A stretch of DNA of 64,000 nucleotides from Azoarcus sp. DN11 (GCF_003628555.1 NZ_CP021731.1:2232001-2296000), one strand, 5' to 3'; positions 46,106-54,782 are shown, counted from the first letter of the stretch. Notes: generated by a model not told the origin, from the sequence alone. Numbers and translations are program-made.

Positions 46106-46762
46106 CTAAAGATCTGCGACGAGAGATTCAACACCTGCAACCATTGCTGCCGCATCTTGTTCCGTATAGTGAGTCCATTCGCCATGAGCGGCCTTGTTGC
46201 CGATTTCAGCCCATGCAGTAATTTGCTTTTGCTTTGCCATGTTATAGGCGCCGGCTTTTGTTAAATCAGCATTCATCCGATCTAGTTTGCCCTCGCTCAC
46301 GCCATACTTATTGGCTAAGTCTTTTAGTGTGGACTCAAGGGAAACGCGGGCAAGAATGCAGGCAGGGTCTTTATACCCCGACGCCAACAACTCTTTAGCT
46401 TGGGCTATTGCGTCGGAAAGGACCTCGGCCTTCGCTAGAGTCCGAATATGGAACAGATAGCCGCCCTCGTAGTCTTCCCGAGCGGCACGAAAAATACCAT
46501 AGCTGTCATTGAAGTCTGAAAGCCAACCGCCAAAGCTCTCATAGTGCTTGGCGAGGTTCCTGTAATGGATGCTGGACTCACCAAATGTTCGATGCACAAG
46601 ATTTAGAACATTAGTTGCCCACTCTTTATACATGTCAGATGGAACTTTGTGGTACGACTTACCTTCAGCTGACACGAAATCCACAACCTTTGCAGCAAGT
46701 ACAGCCTCGGCTTTAGCTTCCAGTTCTTTAAAGCGGCGAATGATGATTGGGTCAAGATGCAT
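46106..46762 (-). CDS. Cassette 1: hypothetical protein with DUF4145/HEPN-like C-terminus
   Basis: 218 aa, starting about 30 bases inside the cassette. The C-terminal half has the pattern ACILARVSLESTLKDLANKYGV...ITAWAEIGNKAAHGEW typical of DUF4145/HEPN-like helical domains, which are often linked to RNase or defence functions. The N-terminal half (FKELEAKAEAVLAAK...) is not recognised. Lower GC than the surrounding catabolic genes. The gene fills the cassette and runs to within 15 bp of attC A. Function unknown. Confidence 0.75.
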   Translation of the reverse strand: MHLDPIIIRRFKELEAKAEAVLAAKVVDFVSAEGKSYHKVPSDMYKEWATNVLNLVHRTFGESSIHYRNLAKHYESFGGWLSDFNDSYGIFRAAREDYEGGYLFHIRTLAKAEVLSDAIAQAKELLASGYKDPACILARVSLESTLKDLANKYGVSEGKLDRMNADLTKAGAYNMAKQKQITAWAEIGNKAAHGEWTHYTEQDAAAMVAGVESLVADL

Positions 46763-46790
46763 GCGGTTAATTCTCCATGTGACTCATGAC

Positions 46791-46856
46791 GCCCAACGTC
46801 GGCCTTTAGCGGGCGGCAAAAGCGAAGCTTTTGTCGGTTGCAAGCGCTTGTTAGCC
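46791..46856 (-). other. Integron attC site B
   Basis: On the minus strand R'' = GGCTAAC (46856-46850) and R' = GTTGGGC (46797-46791). The internal palindrome carries CGGCAAAAGCGAAGCTTTTG. R'' complements the start of cassette 2 (TTAGCC at 47463). Confidence 0.8.
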
Positions 46857-47443
46857 ATTAGATTCAAGCTCCAGAATCACCAAAGGAATCGCGATCCAAT
46901 GTTTGAAATGGTCGTGCGCTGCCATGACTCTGACGTAGGCGCGGACAGGGATGGACATCTCTTTGAGTTCCGTCTTTTGCAGTTTCACCAGCGTCCCCAG
47001 GCCCGACAAGAAGTACTCCGGCGTTGTGATCAACGAGAGGGCCGAGGTCGGTGACTGCCGTATATGGAAATGCTCGGATTCGGCTGTTACCTCATTTTCT
47101 CCGTTCGCGCGTTGAACGGATGACTTGGCTTGATGCACGCTGAGTTCACCATTGAACCAGCCGTATTGAGAAATCATTTCTGAGGCAAACGTGCGTGGAT
47201 CAAGTTCAGCTCGGCGGAGAGTGCGCCCCACGTTTGAGCCAGCATACCGAGGGTGGAGACCTTGAAGGAGCGCGTTTCCTGTGCACTCACGTCTGCAGAA
47301 AAGACAGGAATTACAGCGCCGGCTTTCTTGCCTTGGTTCTTCGTAATAGTCGTGCTTGGCGACTTGCCGGTCGTCACTTCGTAGAGATCTGCAATATAAT
47401 CCCGGTCGAGATAGACGAGTGACTTGTGTAGATCGGCGCGCAA
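46851..47443 (-). pseudogene. Cassette 2: hypothetical gene split by a frameshift
   Basis: A first frame starts with TTG at 47443 (LRADLHKSLVYLDRDYIADLYEVTTG...) and ends at 47174. A second, overlapping frame (47231-46851) continues with plausible coding sequence (LDPRTFASEMISQYGWFNGELSV...HFKHWIAIPLVILE). Together they look like one roughly 195-residue protein broken by a one-base shift near 47190-47215. The family is not recognised with confidence. The stop codon falls inside attC B, usual for cassettes. Two genuine short overlapping genes are the alternative. Confidence 0.55.
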
Positions 47444-47457
47444 TGGATGCCTCTGAT

Positions 47458-47571
47458 GGCTAACGCAAAGGTGACCGGCACGTTGCAGCAAGGGGCCGCA
47501 CGGTGCAGGATTTCAAACGGCACTGTGCGACCCCTTGTCGCAACGTGTCCGAGTCGACCGACCTGTTAGAC
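47458..47571 (-). other. Integron attC site C
   Basis: On the minus strand R'' = GTCTAAC (47571-47565) and R' = GTTAGCC (47464-47458). The 114-bp interior is a long imperfect palindrome (AGCAAGGGGCCGCAC pairing with GTGCGACCCCTTGTC). R'' complements the start of cassette 3 at 48543. Confidence 0.75.
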
Positions 47572-47601
47572 GGCAGGCGCGCCGCGTTCACGCAAGTTCC
47601 T

Positions 47602-48522
47602 TCAACGAAGTGGTTCGTCTGCAAGTTTGGACCTTTCGACTGGAACTGTGATTCCGTGCGCCGACGATGCGGCTGCTACTACATCGAAGAACCAATCCTC
47701 AGCCAGCGGCGACACGACTACGCGAGCAATCAGCTCCCTCAACTGACAGGGCACCACGATGCCGGGCGTCGGCTTGATAGCTTCAATTTCGCTCTCCGAA
47801 CGACCTACAGTGATTCGCCCGGAGCCGCTTACGTCCGGAACAATGTGGCCTTCCCATGTAAACACTCCATTCACCGCATCTATATCCTTGTGCGTGACGG
47901 AGGTGTCCCAATTTACAAGCCGATACTCGCGTTCATGAGCAAAGCTCTGGCGTTTGTACAACACCGGTCGGAACGCATTTCCATCGTCAATGGTGAATTC
48001 GGCGCTGCCGTAGTCTCCGTACTGCACACAACCGCCATAGACGTCGATTGGTGTCGCAGCAAGCGCCAACCGAAACTTGTCCTCGGATGAGACGATGGCG
48101 ATGCCCTCGTTGGCCCGGGAGTAGAGAGACCACATTGCAGCCGATTCGTGCTCATTCTGGTGCCAGCAATTCAAGAAAAAAGAGCGGCGGTACGCGTACG
48201 CTTGCCGAATGCGCAGCTCGTGAAAGTCTAGCAATCGAGTAAATGCAAGGTCCAGGTCTGTCTCACCTCGCTTCAAGTAGTCTGGCAGCTTGGACCTAAC
48301 CTCCGGTGGCAGTTCCTCAATTGACTTCCATGCTCGGTGCGCGAATCGAGCAGGAGGCAGCGTTCCTTCAAACGGGTCCGATCGCGCTAGGTACTCGAGG
48401 CTCGAAAAGTAGAGTGCCTGCTGCTGCAGCAGAGACAGGAACTTCGGCAAGCTCAGGTAGCGCCACAGGGGAGCCTCGGGCGTGGGCGCAGACCGAAATT
48501 CCGGGTGCGGAAGCAGAGGCAT
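47602..48522 (-). CDS. Cassette 3: DUF2971-type hypothetical protein
   Basis: 306 aa, beginning about 20 bases inside the cassette. The order YLSLPKFLSLLQQQALYFSSLEYLARSDPFEG...SFFLNCWHQNEHESAAMWSLYS...EREYRLVNWD is the DUF2971 pattern, a family frequent in integron cassettes and mobile islands and of unknown biochemical function. The last 30 codons fall between the domain and attC C. Lower GC than pathway genes. Confidence 0.8.
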   Translation of the reverse strand: MPLLPHPEFRSAPTPEAPLWRYLSLPKFLSLLQQQALYFSSLEYLARSDPFEGTLPPARFAHRAWKSIEELPPEVRSKLPDYLKRGETDLDLAFTRLLDFHELRIRQAYAYRRSFFLNCWHQNEHESAAMWSLYSRANEGIAIVSSEDKFRLALAATPIDVYGGCVQYGDYGSAEFTIDDGNAFRPVLYKRQSFAHEREYRLVNWDTSVTHKDIDAVNGVFTWEGHIVPDVSGSGRITVGRSESEIEAIKPTPGIVVPCQLRELIARVVVSPLAEDWFFDVVAAASSAHGITVPVERSKLADEPLR

Positions 48523-48631
48523 CTATGGATTCCTGCCGTCTAACGAATGAAATGGACTCCCCCTGCACCTGGGGCATCGGTGTGCCAGATTGGGATTGCG
48601 AAAGTCTCAATCACGGTGAGGAGGAGTCGAA

Positions 48632-49654
48632 ATGAACGTTACCACTGTCGGTATCGACCTGGCGAAGAATGTATTCAGTGTGCATGGGGTCGGGAGGGAT
48701 GGCAATGTGCTGCTCAGGCGAAGTGTCGGACGGGCCGATCTGCTGCCGATGTTCGCGCAGATGCCGCCGTGCCTGATCGGTATGGAAGCGTGTTCGGGGG
48801 CGCATCATTTCGCACGCGAGCTGCGCCGGCTCGGCCACGACGCGCGGATCATGGCCCCGCGCTTTGTCGCCCCGTACCGTAAGAGCGGGAAGAACGACGG
48901 CAACGACGCCGAGGCGATCTGCGAAGCGGTCGCGCGGCCGAACATGCGCTTCGTCGCGGTGAAATCGGTCGAGCAGCAGGCCATCTTGGCGCTGCATCGC
49001 GTGCGCAAGGAAGTGTCCGACCAGCGCACGGCGCTCATCAACCAGCTGCGCGGAATGCTGTGCGAATTCGGCATGGTGTTGCCGCGCGGCCGCTACAGTT
49101 TCCGCCACAAACTGCCGCCAGTGCTTGAAGACACCGGCAACGGCATCCCCGAGCTCGCGCGCCGCCTGTTCCGCGAGGTCAATGAACGCATTGGCGCGCT
49201 CGATGCGCAAATTCTCGCCTACGACCGCGAGATTGAAGCATTGGCCCGCCACAGCGAAGCGGCGCAGCGCCTAATGGAAATGCCCGGCGTTGGATCGATC
49301 ACCGCCACCGCGATCGTCGCGAGCGTCGCCGACATGAAGGTCTTCAAGAGCGGGCGCGAATTCGCCGCCTGGCTCGGTTTGGTCCCGCGTCAATATTCGA
49401 CCGGCGGCAAGGTGCGCCTGGGGCGCATCACCAAACAGGGCGACGTCTATCTACGAACGCTGCTGATCCACGGCACCCGCGCGGTGCTCGCAGCACTGGG
49501 TACCAAAAATGACCGGCTGAGCCTTTGGATCCGCTCGCTGATCGAACGGCGCGGCTACCGCAAGGCCACTGTTGCGCTGGCCGCCAAACATGCACGCATG
49601 ATCTGGGCGATCCTCGCCAAGGGCGACGCGTATCGGCGCCCGGCCGCTGTGTAG
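48632..49654 (+). CDS. IS110/IS1111-family DEDD transposase
   Basis: 340 aa. N-terminal RuvC-like DEDD domain (TTVGIDLAKNVFSVHG, GMEACSGAHHFARELRRLGHDARIM, KNDGNDAEAICEA) and C-terminal transposase_20 domain with the Ser-containing LMEMPGVGSITATAIVASV...FAAWLGLVPRQYSTGGKVRLGRITKQGD. It joins DNA ends without target duplication, guided in this family by an element-encoded RNA. GGAGGAG precedes the ATG. The gene appears intact, and it points opposite to the cassette genes. Confidence 0.95.
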   Translation: MNVTTVGIDLAKNVFSVHGVGRDGNVLLRRSVGRADLLPMFAQMPPCLIGMEACSGAHHFARELRRLGHDARIMAPRFVAPYRKSGKNDGNDAEAICEAVARPNMRFVAVKSVEQQAILALHRVRKEVSDQRTALINQLRGMLCEFGMVLPRGRYSFRHKLPPVLEDTGNGIPELARRLFREVNERIGALDAQILAYDREIEALARHSEAAQRLMEMPGVGSITATAIVASVADMKVFKSGREFAAWLGLVPRQYSTGGKVRLGRITKQGDVYLRTLLIHGTRAVLAALGTKNDRLSLWIRSLIERRGYRKATVALAAKHARMIWAILAKGDAYRRPAAV

Positions 49655-49966
49655 TCTGCAAGGAAGAAAGAAGCGTCTCACTCCCTCACGCTGCGAGGAC
49701 ATTTCGTTGATGCGATGACGGTTCAAACCGACGCGGGCGACCCTGGTTAACTCCAAGGCGGCAAAGCCAGACCGGCTAACGAATGAGGGCCCCGCGCGGC
49801 GCATTGTCATCAGGGCCAGAGCGCATGTCGCTCACCAACAGGCCGCATGTAGAGCTGCAGTTTGTCCTTCACCGGATCGACGAAACCCCATGAGCGCGAG
49901 ATCGGAGGAGTCGGTATTGAATGACGGCCTAGAAAAAGCCCCTTGAAAATCGGGGGAGTCCATGTA
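49655..49966 (+). ncRNA. Candidate bridge RNA region of the IS element
   Basis: IS1111-group elements keep a long non-coding right end that specifies the guide RNA. Here 312 bp are non-coding. CTAACGAATGA at 49776-49786 is identical to 48540-48550, the junction of target and left IS end, as expected for a guide loop. Exact RNA ends and strand cannot be set by eye. Confidence 0.45.
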
Positions 49967-50041
49967 GTTCAAGCTAACCGACAGCCAAAAGCGTAGCTTT
50001 GGGCTGTCCAGCGACCGAAGGGAGCGAGGTTGAGCGCAGGG

Positions 50042-50839
50042 TTAGCCCTTGTTTTGCCAGAGCTCATAGGCACCACCGGAAAGCATGAAATAGGAAATTA
50101 CTGCAGCGAATAGCAGAAGAACGACACCTTCGGTGCGTGCTGAGAAGAGGGTGGCTCGGGTAATAAAACGCCAGACTGAAGACAGCCCACCATTAGCTCG
50201 TTGGTTCATGAGCGCAAGATAATGAATAGACCGCAATGCAGCGGCTATCGTTGCAAAAATGCCCAGAAAGACACCGGCAATTTGAAATAGCAACCACATA
50301 CGGTGCTCGTCTTTAAGTGCTTTGAAATAGAAATCGATAAATCCGTAACGGAATGCGGCCTCTCGTGCTCCTGGAATAATTGCCACTTGGGCGAGATGGG
50401 CGAGATAGAACGAAAAGCCTGCCGCAACTATTGGCGCAAAAATGTACCAAGCCCACTCGGAATTACTGTATTGGCCTCGCATGGCAGAGGCTGCCCCTGC
50501 TGAAAGAATAAAGGCGGAGCAGGAAAACAAACCGATCAGCCAGTAGCTAAGTATTTCATTAGCATATTTACTGTAGCCCCAAGTAATTCCAGCGGTAACC
50601 GCAAAGAATGCGAATAAGTAAACCCAACCATCATCATCCGAACTAGACCTTCCTCCGCTCTGCTTCACTATGATGGTCTGCTTGAAAATGACGACTGTTT
50701 GTTGCACCGTTGCTGGCGCTGCTGACGACGGAGGGCTATTCAGTCCGGCGAACAAGACCCCAAGAATCGCGCCGACAAGAGGAGAAATAATGACACTCTG
50801 AACAATCGGGTCATTAAACCAAGCGAACAGTGACTGCAA
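50042..50839 (-). CDS. Cassette 4: multi-pass membrane protein of unknown function
   Basis: 265 aa, start about 25 bases inside its cassette and stop inside attC D. Hydrophobic segments near residues 12-32, 71-90, 95-117, 128-150, 185-210 and 235-255 suggest five or six membrane passes, with a Ser/Asp-rich cytoplasmic or periplasmic loop (GGRSSSDDDG). No family recognised. AT-rich compared with the catabolic genes, as typical for cassettes. Confidence 0.7.
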   Translation of the reverse strand: MQSLFAWFNDPIVQSVIISPLVGAILGVLFAGLNSPPSSAAPATVQQTVVIFKQTIIVKQSGGRSSSDDDGWVYLFAFFAVTAGITWGYSKYANEILSYWLIGLFSCSAFILSAGAASAMRGQYSNSEWAWYIFAPIVAAGFSFYLAHLAQVAIIPGAREAAFRYGFIDFYFKALKDEHRMWLLFQIAGVFLGIFATIAAALRSIHYLALMNQRANGGLSSVWRFITRATLFSARTEGVVLLLFAAVISYFMLSGGAYELWQNKG

Positions 50840-51225
50840 AATAGTGTCTCCTAAAAAGGGCTAACGTGTTGCATACAGCAGAGGTGATGTATACGCGCTG
50901 AAACGCCGTGTAAGCCATAATTCGAATCGCCAAGGAACATTGATTTTATGCTCCTTTTCGTGAGCGCTCGGACTTATACATCAATCATACACCGCATGAT
51001 TCTGAAAGTGCGGACGGCACGGCCAGATGACCAAGGTGCGCTCGAACCGTCGCGGCGAGCAGGGCGCAACGCCTGCTATCAGGAGGCGTGTTCGACTGTC
51101 CGAACTTGGCCGGGAGGACGAGTTCAGCTTTCGTCGCCGTCACCGGCCAATCAGATCTTCCTGACTGCGCTTACGGTCCAGGTTTGTTCGACGCCTGCCA
51201 TCGGCCACGCCGGATCATCACCGGA
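50840..51225. other. 386-bp region at the attI-proximal end of the cassette array
   Basis: Starts with GGCTAAC (50859-50865, the minus-strand G|TTAGCC boundary of cassette 4). About 50 bp further lies GTGTAAGCC (50905-50913), a poor R'' match, so this is either a degenerate attC or an attI remnant. No integrase gene follows; the 106-codon plus-strand frame at 50948 resembles none. Confidence 0.45.
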
Positions 51226-53421
51226 TCAAGCCGCCACCTTGACCCGCGCGGTGTGCAGCTTCCTGTAGCTGTCGATCAGGCGCTGGTGCCTGTCGAGCCC
51301 TTCCAGTTTCATGCTCGTTGGCGTCAAGCCGAAGAAGCGCACGCTGCCGTCCACTGACCCCAGCACTGCGTCCATCCGCGGGTTGCCAAACATCCGGCGG
51401 AAATTGACCACGTAATCGTCCAGTTCCAGGTCGTCGTCCAGCAACACCTCCAGCACCACGTTCAAGGCCTGATAGAACAATCCGCGCTCGACCGTGTTTT
51501 CGTTGTACTGCAGGTAGGTTTCCACCAGCTCTTTCGCCGCTTCAAATTGCTGCAAGGCGAGCTGAATCAGCAGCTTCAACTCAAGAATCGTCAGCTGACC
51601 CCATTCCGTATTCTCGTCAAACTCGATGCCGATCAAGGTGATGATGTCGGTGTAGTCATCGAGCTGGCTGTCTTCCAGACGTTCGAGCAGTGCTTCCAGG
51701 CCGGCATCGTCCAAGCGGTGCAGGTTCAGGATATCGGCGCGGAACTGCAGCGCTTTGTTGGTGTTATCCCAGATCAGATCCTCGACCGGATAGATTTCCG
51801 AATAACCCGGCACCAATATGCGGCAGGCCGTGGCGCCGAGTTGGTCATACACCGCCATGTACACTTCCTTGCCCATGCCTTCGAGAATACCGAACAGGGT
51901 CGCGGCTTCGTCGGCATTGGAGTTTTCACCGTGGCCGGAGAAATCCCACTCGACAAAGTCGTAATCGGCTTTGGCGCTGAAGAAGCGCCACGACACCACG
52001 CCGCTGGAATCGATGAAGTGCTCGACGAAGTTGTTCGGCTCGGTGACGGCGTTGCTTTCAAAGGTGGGCCGGGGCAGATCGTTCAGGCCTTCAAAACTGC
52101 GCCCCTGCAGCAATTCCGTCAAGCTGCGTTCCAGCGCCACCTCCAGGCTCGGGTGCGCGCCGAACGATGCAAACACACCGCCCGTACGCGGGTTCATCAG
52201 GGTGACGCACATCACCGGGAACTCGCCGCCCAGCGAGGCATCCTTCACCAGCACCGGAAAGCCCTGTTTTTCCAGCTCCTCGATGCCGGCCAGAATGCCG
52301 GGATATTTCGCCAGCACTTCGTGCGGCACGTCGGGGAGGGCGATTTCGCCTTCGAGAATCTCGCGCTTGACCGCCCGTTCGAAAATTTCCGACAGGCATT
52401 GCACCTGCGCTTCGGCCAGCGTGTTGCCGGCACTCATGCCATTGCTGAGGAACAGGTTGTCGATCAGGTTGGTCGGGAAATACACGACCTCGCCGTCGGA
52501 CTGGCGCACATAGGGCAGCGTGCAGATGCCGCGCTCCACATTGCCGGAGTTGGTGTCGTACAGATGCGAGCCACGCAGCTCGCCATCGGGGTTGTAGATC
52601 TGCAGGCAGTAGTCGTCGAGTATTTCGCGCGGCAGCGCATCCTTGCGGCCGGGCTTGAACCAGCGCTCTTCGGGGTAATGCACGAAGGGCGCGTTGGCGA
52701 TGTCTTCGCCCCAGAACTGGTCGTTGTAGAAATGATTGCAATTCATCCGCTCGATGAATTCGCCCAGGGCCGAGGCCAAGGCGCTTTCCTTGGTCGCGCC
52801 CTTGCCGTTGGTGAAACACATCGGCGAGTGCGCATCGCGGATATGCAGCGACCACACGTTGGGCACCAGATTGCGCCACGACGCGATTTCGATCTTCATG
52901 CCCAGGCCGGCCAACACCCCGGACATATTGGCGATGGTCTGCTCCAGCGGCAGATCCTTGCCGGCGATATAGGTGCTCGCTTCAGACGCCGGGTTCAGCG
53001 TCAGCAAGGCCTGGGCGTCGGCATCCAGATTCTCGACTTCCTCGATCACGAACTCGGGCCCGGTTTGCACCACCTTTTTCACCGTGCAACGCTCGATGGA
53101 GCGCAGGATGCCTTGGCGGTCCTTTTCGGAGATATCCGCCGGCAACTCGACCTGGATCTTGAAAATCTGCTGGTAGCGGTTTTCGGGATCGACAATATTG
53201 TTCTGCGACAGGCGGATGTTTTCCGTGGGGATATTGCGTGTGTCGCAGTACAACTTCACAAAGTAAGCCGCACACAAGGCCGACGAAGCCAGAAAGTAAT
53301 CGAACGGCCCCGGTGCCGAGCCATCGCCCTTGTAGCGGATAGGCTGGTCGGCGATTACCGTGAAGTCATCGAACTTGGCCTCAAGGCGAAGCTTGTCGAG
53401 AAAATTGACCTTGATTTCCAT
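51226..53421 (-). CDS. OsmC-YcaO fusion protein
   Basis: 731 aa. Residues 1-135 are OsmC-like (KGDGSAPGPFDYFLASSALCAAYFVKLYC). Residues about 150-580 are a YcaO domain with ATP/Mg sites (GKGATKESALASALGEFIERMNCNHFYN, TLAEAQVQCLSEIFERAVKR). A C-terminal helical, TPR-like part follows (about 590-731). YcaO enzymes phosphorylate amide backbones; in E. coli YcaO is linked to S12 methylthiotransferase RimO. Proteins with this fusion are known, and their substrate is unclear. It is divergent from the second C23O operon and lies at the edge of the accessory insert. No RiPP precursor gene was seen next to it. Confidence 0.9.
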   Translation of the reverse strand: MEIKVNFLDKLRLEAKFDDFTVIADQPIRYKGDGSAPGPFDYFLASSALCAAYFVKLYCDTRNIPTENIRLSQNNIVDPENRYQQIFKIQVELPADISEKDRQGILRSIERCTVKKVVQTGPEFVIEEVENLDADAQALLTLNPASEASTYIAGKDLPLEQTIANMSGVLAGLGMKIEIASWRNLVPNVWSLHIRDAHSPMCFTNGKGATKESALASALGEFIERMNCNHFYNDQFWGEDIANAPFVHYPEERWFKPGRKDALPREILDDYCLQIYNPDGELRGSHLYDTNSGNVERGICTLPYVRQSDGEVVYFPTNLIDNLFLSNGMSAGNTLAEAQVQCLSEIFERAVKREILEGEIALPDVPHEVLAKYPGILAGIEELEKQGFPVLVKDASLGGEFPVMCVTLMNPRTGGVFASFGAHPSLEVALERSLTELLQGRSFEGLNDLPRPTFESNAVTEPNNFVEHFIDSSGVVSWRFFSAKADYDFVEWDFSGHGENSNADEAATLFGILEGMGKEVYMAVYDQLGATACRILVPGYSEIYPVEDLIWDNTNKALQFRADILNLHRLDDAGLEALLERLEDSQLDDYTDIITLIGIEFDENTEWGQLTILELKLLIQLALQQFEAAKELVETYLQYNENTVERGLFYQALNVVLEVLLDDDLELDDYVVNFRRMFGNPRMDAVLGSVDGSVRFFGLTPTSMKLEGLDRHQRLIDSYRKLHTARVKVAA

Positions 53422-53837
53422 GCGGGAATCCTGAAATGGCGTGCAAAAAGTTGGCCGCCATTATCGCCGACCAACCCGTGGCAGTCAGCAAAGCCGATGA
53501 CTCGCCCGCCGCTCCGTCGGTCATGCCCAGGGTCGATGAGTTGTGCACCGCACCGTGACACTTTTGTAAGGCGAAAACGCCCGATGGACAAAAGCGTCAG
53601 TGGGGAATTTGCCCCACTTCTCCATGTTTTTAAAAGATCAGCGTAAAAACAAGCACTTGTCGAACATGGCACGGCCGATGCATTAGCAGGCCTGAGGGCG
53701 ACATAAGACAAATTGATTGATCGCCCCGAGTGACGAAACCGTCAGTCCCGGTTCGAGCGGCGTAAAGACGACCCAAGGACCCTGATGGCGGATGAGTCGC
53801 CGAGACCGTTCCACATAGAACAATGGAGACAAGAGAC
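53422..53837. promoter_or_regulatory. 416-bp divergent regulatory region before C23O 2
   Basis: Contains a good sigma54 promoter (53667-53681) toward C23O 2. No convincing DmpR site was found upstream of it. TTGATTGATC at 53713-53722 lies downstream of the promoter and is an imperfect activator-site half. No gene. Confidence 0.5.
53667..53681 (+). promoter_or_regulatory. Sigma54 promoter of phenol hydroxylase operon 2
   Basis: TGGCACGGCCGATGC has GG and GC 10 bases apart, an excellent -24/-12 match, about 155 bp before the C23O 2 start. Consistent with control by a DmpR-type activator. Confidence 0.7.
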
Positions 53838-54770
53838 ATGGCAATGACAGGCGTTCTTCGCCCCGGCCACGCCCAGGTGCGCGTGCTGAACCTGGAAGAG
53901 GCGGTGCAGTTCTACCGCGATGTGCTGGGCCTCGTCGAAACCGGCCGCGATGCGCAGGGCCGCGTGTATTTCAAGTGCTGGGACGAGCGCGATCACAACA
54001 GCTACGTGATCCGCGAAGCCGACCGTGCCGGCATCGACTTCTTCGCGTTCAAGGTGCTCGACAAGGCCACGCTCGACAAGCTGGACGCCGACCTGCAGGC
54101 CTACGGGCTGAAGACCGAACGCATCCCCGCTGGCGAGATGCTGGAGACCGGCGAGCGCGTGCGCTTCGAGCTGCCGTCGGGCCACATGATGGAGCTGTAC
54201 GCGGAGAAGACTGCGATCGGCAACGGCTTGCCGATCGTGAATCCCGCCCCCTGGACGCGCCAGCGTGAGCATGGCATCGGGCCGGTGCGCCTCGACCACA
54301 CGCTGCTGTACGGCCCGAACGTCGCCGAGGTGCAGAAGATCTTCACCGAGGTGCTGGGCTTCTACCTCGTCGAGCGCGTGTTGACGCCGGACGGCGAAAA
54401 CAACGCCGCGATCTGGCTGTCGTGTTCGCACAAGGTGCATGACATCGCCTTCGCCGAGTACCCGGAGAAGGGCAAGCTGCATCACTGCTCCTTCCTGATG
54501 GAGAGCTGGGAGCAGGTGCTGCGCGCGGGCGACATCATGTCGATGAACAAGGTCCCCGTCGACATCGGCCCGACCCGCCACGGCGTGACGCGCGGCTGCA
54601 CGATCTACGCGTGGGATCCGTCGGGCAACCGCTTCGAGACCTTCATGGGCGGCTACCAGCCCTATCCGGACAACACCGAGCCGCTGACCTGGACCTTCGA
54701 CAACTTCGGCCAGGGCCTGGATTACCCGCAGCGCAAGCTCCACGAGACCTTCCTGACGGTCGTGAGCTGA
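53838..54770 (+). CDS. dmpB: Catechol 2,3-dioxygenase (copy 2)
   Basis: 310 aa from the ATG at 53838, GGAGACAAGAG upstream; an ATG at 53823 is possible. The sequence closely parallels the copy at 26382: MAMTGVLRPGHAQVRVLNLEEAVQFYRDVLGLVETGRDAQGR, LDHTLLYGP, LHHCSFLMESW, YAWDPSGNRFETF. Extradiol ring cleavage of catechols. Here the dioxygenase is the first gene of the operon, whereas in operon 1 it is the last, and no ferredoxin gene accompanies it. Confidence 0.96.
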   Translation: MAMTGVLRPGHAQVRVLNLEEAVQFYRDVLGLVETGRDAQGRVYFKCWDERDHNSYVIREADRAGIDFFAFKVLDKATLDKLDADLQAYGLKTERIPAGEMLETGERVRFELPSGHMMELYAEKTAIGNGLPIVNPAPWTRQREHGIGPVRLDHTLLYGPNVAEVQKIFTEVLGFYLVERVLTPDGENNAAIWLSCSHKVHDIAFAEYPEKGKLHHCSFLMESWEQVLRAGDIMSMNKVPVDIGPTRHGVTRGCTIYAWDPSGNRFETFMGGYQPYPDNTEPLTWTFDNFGQGLDYPQRKLHETFLTVVS

Positions 54771-54782
54771 GGGGGCAGGGCG

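Larger units (their letters stand above)
48545..49966 (+). mobile_element. IS110-family (IS1111 group, attC-targeting) insertion sequence
   Basis: Perfect 12-bp subterminal inverted repeats ATGGACTCCCCC (48552-48563) and its complement (49952-49963), with 7 bp outside the left and 3 bp outside the right repeat, the geometry known for IS1111 elements that insert in attC. No target duplication. It carries one transposase gene and a 312-bp non-coding right end. Confidence 0.85.
48538..50047 (-). other. Integron attC site D, split by an insertion sequence
   Basis: R' (minus GTTAGAC) is at 48544-48538, and the remainder, GTTCAAGCTAACCGACAGCC through to minus R'' GGCTAAC (50047-50041), resumes at 49967. 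Rejoining the halves gives GTCTAAC-GTTCAAGC, the usual edge of an attC. The interior GACAGCCAAAAGC...GCTTTGGGCTGTC is a strong palindrome. The intervening 1422 bp is the IS element. Confidence 0.75.

Noticed and set aside
50948..51268. Possible integron integrase next to the cassette array
   Set aside because: The 106-codon frame has no tyrosine-recombinase motifs (R...HxxR...Y); no intI is present in the window.
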